Positions 62,333 to 64,000 of a stretch of DNA of 64,000 nucleotides are shown here, in pieces. Each line of letters starts with the position of its first letter. Positions within the stretch are counted from its first letter, which is position 1. Under the pieces are notes generated by a model. The model had not been told where the DNA came from, did not search any database, and worked only from the letters and a program-made list of their open reading frames with translations. Position numbers and translations under genes: made by a program. The stretch lies in contig AAZW01000006.1 in assembly GCA_000169995.1 (NCBI GenBank), forward strand, positions 1 through 64,000, given 5' to 3'. This DNA comes from Vibrionales bacterium SWAT-3. Its GTDB lineage: Bacteria; Pseudomonadota; Gammaproteobacteria; Enterobacterales; Vibrionaceae.

Positions 62333-64000
62333 ATGTTCCAGCACCTGTTATGTCGACTTATCTTGCTTTGCTCTTTGCTACCATTTGTCGCTTATTCGCA
62401 GTCAGAACAGGAAAGCGAGGCGAGTGAACTCTATCCTGCTCATATAGAGGTGCGAGTAGGACAAGTCGGTGATAGCTTTTACCGGGTCATGATGGATGGC
62501 TACGAAGAGCCGTTCATATCGATATCCAATGCGGCTTTTTCGCTGTTAGAAATGAACGGGCAGTGCGATGACGTGGGTTATTGTGAAATCTACCTGCCGC
62601 AAGATGTGGCTAGAGAGTCTCCCCCCTATATTGTTGATACCGAGCAAGCCGCCTGTTATCGCGATGAAAACAATAATCGCGATGACAATAATATCCAATC
62701 AATTAAGTTTGAAGTGATTGAGTCTGAAACCTATATCCACTGGTACAGTCTACAAGCGTGTATCCCTGCCAAAGTCCTATGGGACATTGATGACTATCGG
62801 CTAACCGTTTCTCCAGAATTCAGCTCCTTGACCGAGTTGGAAGCGGTGATCTCGAAGATCAAAAATGAATCCCGCAAGAAAGCGGAGGAGTTAAAAAGAG
62901 CCTCTAACGTGCCAGCGGTCGAGCCCCTTGCTGGGGTGGGATTAGCGACACGAGTAGCAACGTCTGTATATCACGACAGTGAAGAGGGCGGCGATGTTTA
63001 CGTTATTTCCGATACCATTTTAAGCACCGAACATTCCTTATCCCGATTATCTATCGATTCGAGAGAAGACCAGCCAATCGTCTATTACAACATCGCGGTT
63101 GAGACGAACGACGGTGAGGGCTCGCTTGAGTTAGGGCATGTATTGTTGGATGGCAGCGTGTTTACGATTAACCAAACTCTTGAAGACGGGCTCTACTACA
63201 CCAACCGAAACCGTCAGCCAGAGTTCGGCAACTTACAATTGGAACGTACAACTCAACCTAATATCAGCATTGATGTGTTGGTTAATGGCATCTACCAAAG
63301 GACTTATCGTTCTGATGAGTTTGGACGCTTTGTTATTGAAGAAGACAACATTTCCCCCGGTGACACCATTAAGTTTCGCTACTACTTATCAAAAGGGGTG
63401 TGGCAGGAAGAAGAGATCACCGCTGCTGGGTTAGAAGATGCTTTTTTGCCGCGTAATGAGTGGGGCGTAGAGGTGGTAGGCAATGAAGGCGCAGATCGAG
63501 CGGGCGCTGTGTCTCTAGAGTATGGCCTCGCTGATTACTTTACCGTGGGTAGCGCTTTCAGACGGCAGCATGGCAATGACTTAGTCGGTTTTCAGGGGCG
63601 ATATTTACCGACACATTGGTTTGCTGGACACATTGGTTGGTTACCCGATTTTAAGCGGTTCCCCATGGAGTTTGATATCTTGCTAGGTAGCGATCAGTCT
63701 GCATCGATTGAACTTAATAAGACCGATGAATTGGCTTTAGAGTCGATGGAGTATGATGTTTTCAAATACAACTTGTCTCTTGCAAATCTCACCGCCTTTT
63801 TAACGGTAAGAAACGATGACGACGAGTTAAGTGTAGAGCCAAAAGTGAACGCCAAAGTGTCGAGCAATCTGTTCCTTTCGTATGCAGGCGATTATCAATA
63901 CGCGAAAGATACACACCAAGACAGCTACTTGCATACCGTTGAGCTCGCTAAAAGCGGATTTTCTGACACATCGTGGAATATATCTGGAACAGTGAATGGA
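62333..64000 (+). CDS. Outer-membrane fimbrial usher, N-terminal part (cut by window end)
   Basis: At least 556 residues, frame open to the last base. Signal peptide (MFQHLLCRLILLCSLLPFVAYS), then a periplasmic N-terminal domain and a charged linker rich in Lys and Glu (ISKIKNESRKKAEELKR). After that come segments typical of usher barrels and plug: GSVFTINQTLEDGLYYTNRN, VLVNGIYQRTYRSDEFGRFV, LEYGLADYFTVGSAFRRQHG and LGHVLLDG. The usher forms the pore through which pilins are assembled. The long acidic N-terminal part is more like the alternative (CS1/alpha-type) ushers than PapC; assignment to a subgroup is uncertain. Confidence 0.82.
   Translation, partial: MFQHLLCRLILLCSLLPFVAYSQSEQESEASELYPAHIEVRVGQVGDSFYRVMMDGYEEPFISISNAAFSLLEMNGQCDDVGYCEIYLPQDVARESPPYIVDTEQAACYRDENNNRDDNNIQSIKFEVIESETYIHWYSLQACIPAKVLWDIDDYRLTVSPEFSSLTELEAVISKIKNESRKKAEELKRASNVPAVEPLAGVGLATRVATSVYHDSEEGGDVYVISDTILSTEHSLSRLSIDSREDQPIVYYNIAVETNDGEGSLELGHVLLDGSVFTINQTLEDGLYYTNRNRQPEFGNLQLERTTQPNISIDVLVNGIYQRTYRSDEFGRFVIEEDNISPGDTIKFRYYLSKGVWQEEEITAAGLEDAFLPRNEWGVEVVGNEGADRAGAVSLEYGLADYFTVGSAFRRQHGNDLVGFQGRYLPTHWFAGHIGWLPDFKRFPMEFDILLGSDQSASIELNKTDELALESMEYDVFKYNLSLANLTAFLTVRNDDDELSVEPKVNAKVSSNLFLSYAGDYQYAKDTHQDSYLHTVELAKSGFSDTSWNISGTVNG

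Overview
The window looks like part of the second chromosome of a marine Vibrio, most like the Splendidus group. The evidence is the quorum-sensing pair cqsS/cqsA, Vibrio-type tpm, purT, cdd, sbcB, lrgAB and ihfA, moderate GC, and many single transcription units with compact Rho-independent terminators. No rRNA, tRNA, CRISPR array or prophage was seen. The chromosome-2 assignment is inferred from where cqsA/cqsS lie in Vibrio cholerae.

Layout. 1-5 kb: a CSS/EAL c-di-GMP phosphodiesterase and a secreted-protein gene split by an ISAs1-type element. 5-14 kb: a YcxB-like protein, a DUF1007/NicO metal-transport pair behind a perfect Zur-type box, a secreted sphingomyelinase, a HbpS/GlcG-like protein beside a two-component system, and a bacterial glutamate-receptor-like channel. 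14-24 kb: an aberrant ABC protein, a VirK/YbjX protein, HU with a 46-aa satellite gene, an old-yellow-enzyme, YceI, a DUF1826 gene with another Zur-type box, and small enzymes and regulators. 24-34 kb: a chemoreceptor, a hydrolase with a divergent LysR gene broken by an amber codon, an ACT protein, a secreted subtilase, an IS3-family element sitting in a terminator T-tract, and a TauD-like dioxygenase. 34-37 kb: an ABC-F protein behind a leader peptide and competing hairpins, then an AraC/GyrI regulator. 37-43 kb: cqsS and cqsA, then a MocR regulator divergent from an EamA exporter. 43-48 kb: a zinc-starvation-like cluster (aspartoacylase; Fur/Zur regulator, dihydroorotase paralogue, gamma-carbonic anhydrase, COG0523 metallochaperone). 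48-52 kb: ihfA, a 7-bp tandem repeat, a four-gene periplasmic sulfite dehydrogenase/cytochrome c operon, and an exported RelA/SpoT-like gene with an in-frame stop. 52-58 kb: tpm, purT with a PurR box, cdd, and sbcB-lrgA-lrgB. 58-64 kb: a chaperone-usher fimbrial operon whose second gene is split by a second, almost identical ISAs1 copy; the usher runs off the end.

Two themes stand out. First, four loci carry Zur-like operators or zinc-sparing functions, which suggests a dispersed zinc-limitation regulon run by the Fur-family protein encoded here. Second, several genes are freshly broken: two IS insertions with intact 10-bp target duplications, two single-codon nonsense mutations and one probable small frameshifted gene. 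This points to recent, ongoing gene decay. The most unusual regulatory structure is the leader peptide and competing stems ahead of the ABC-F gene, which look like a translational attenuator.
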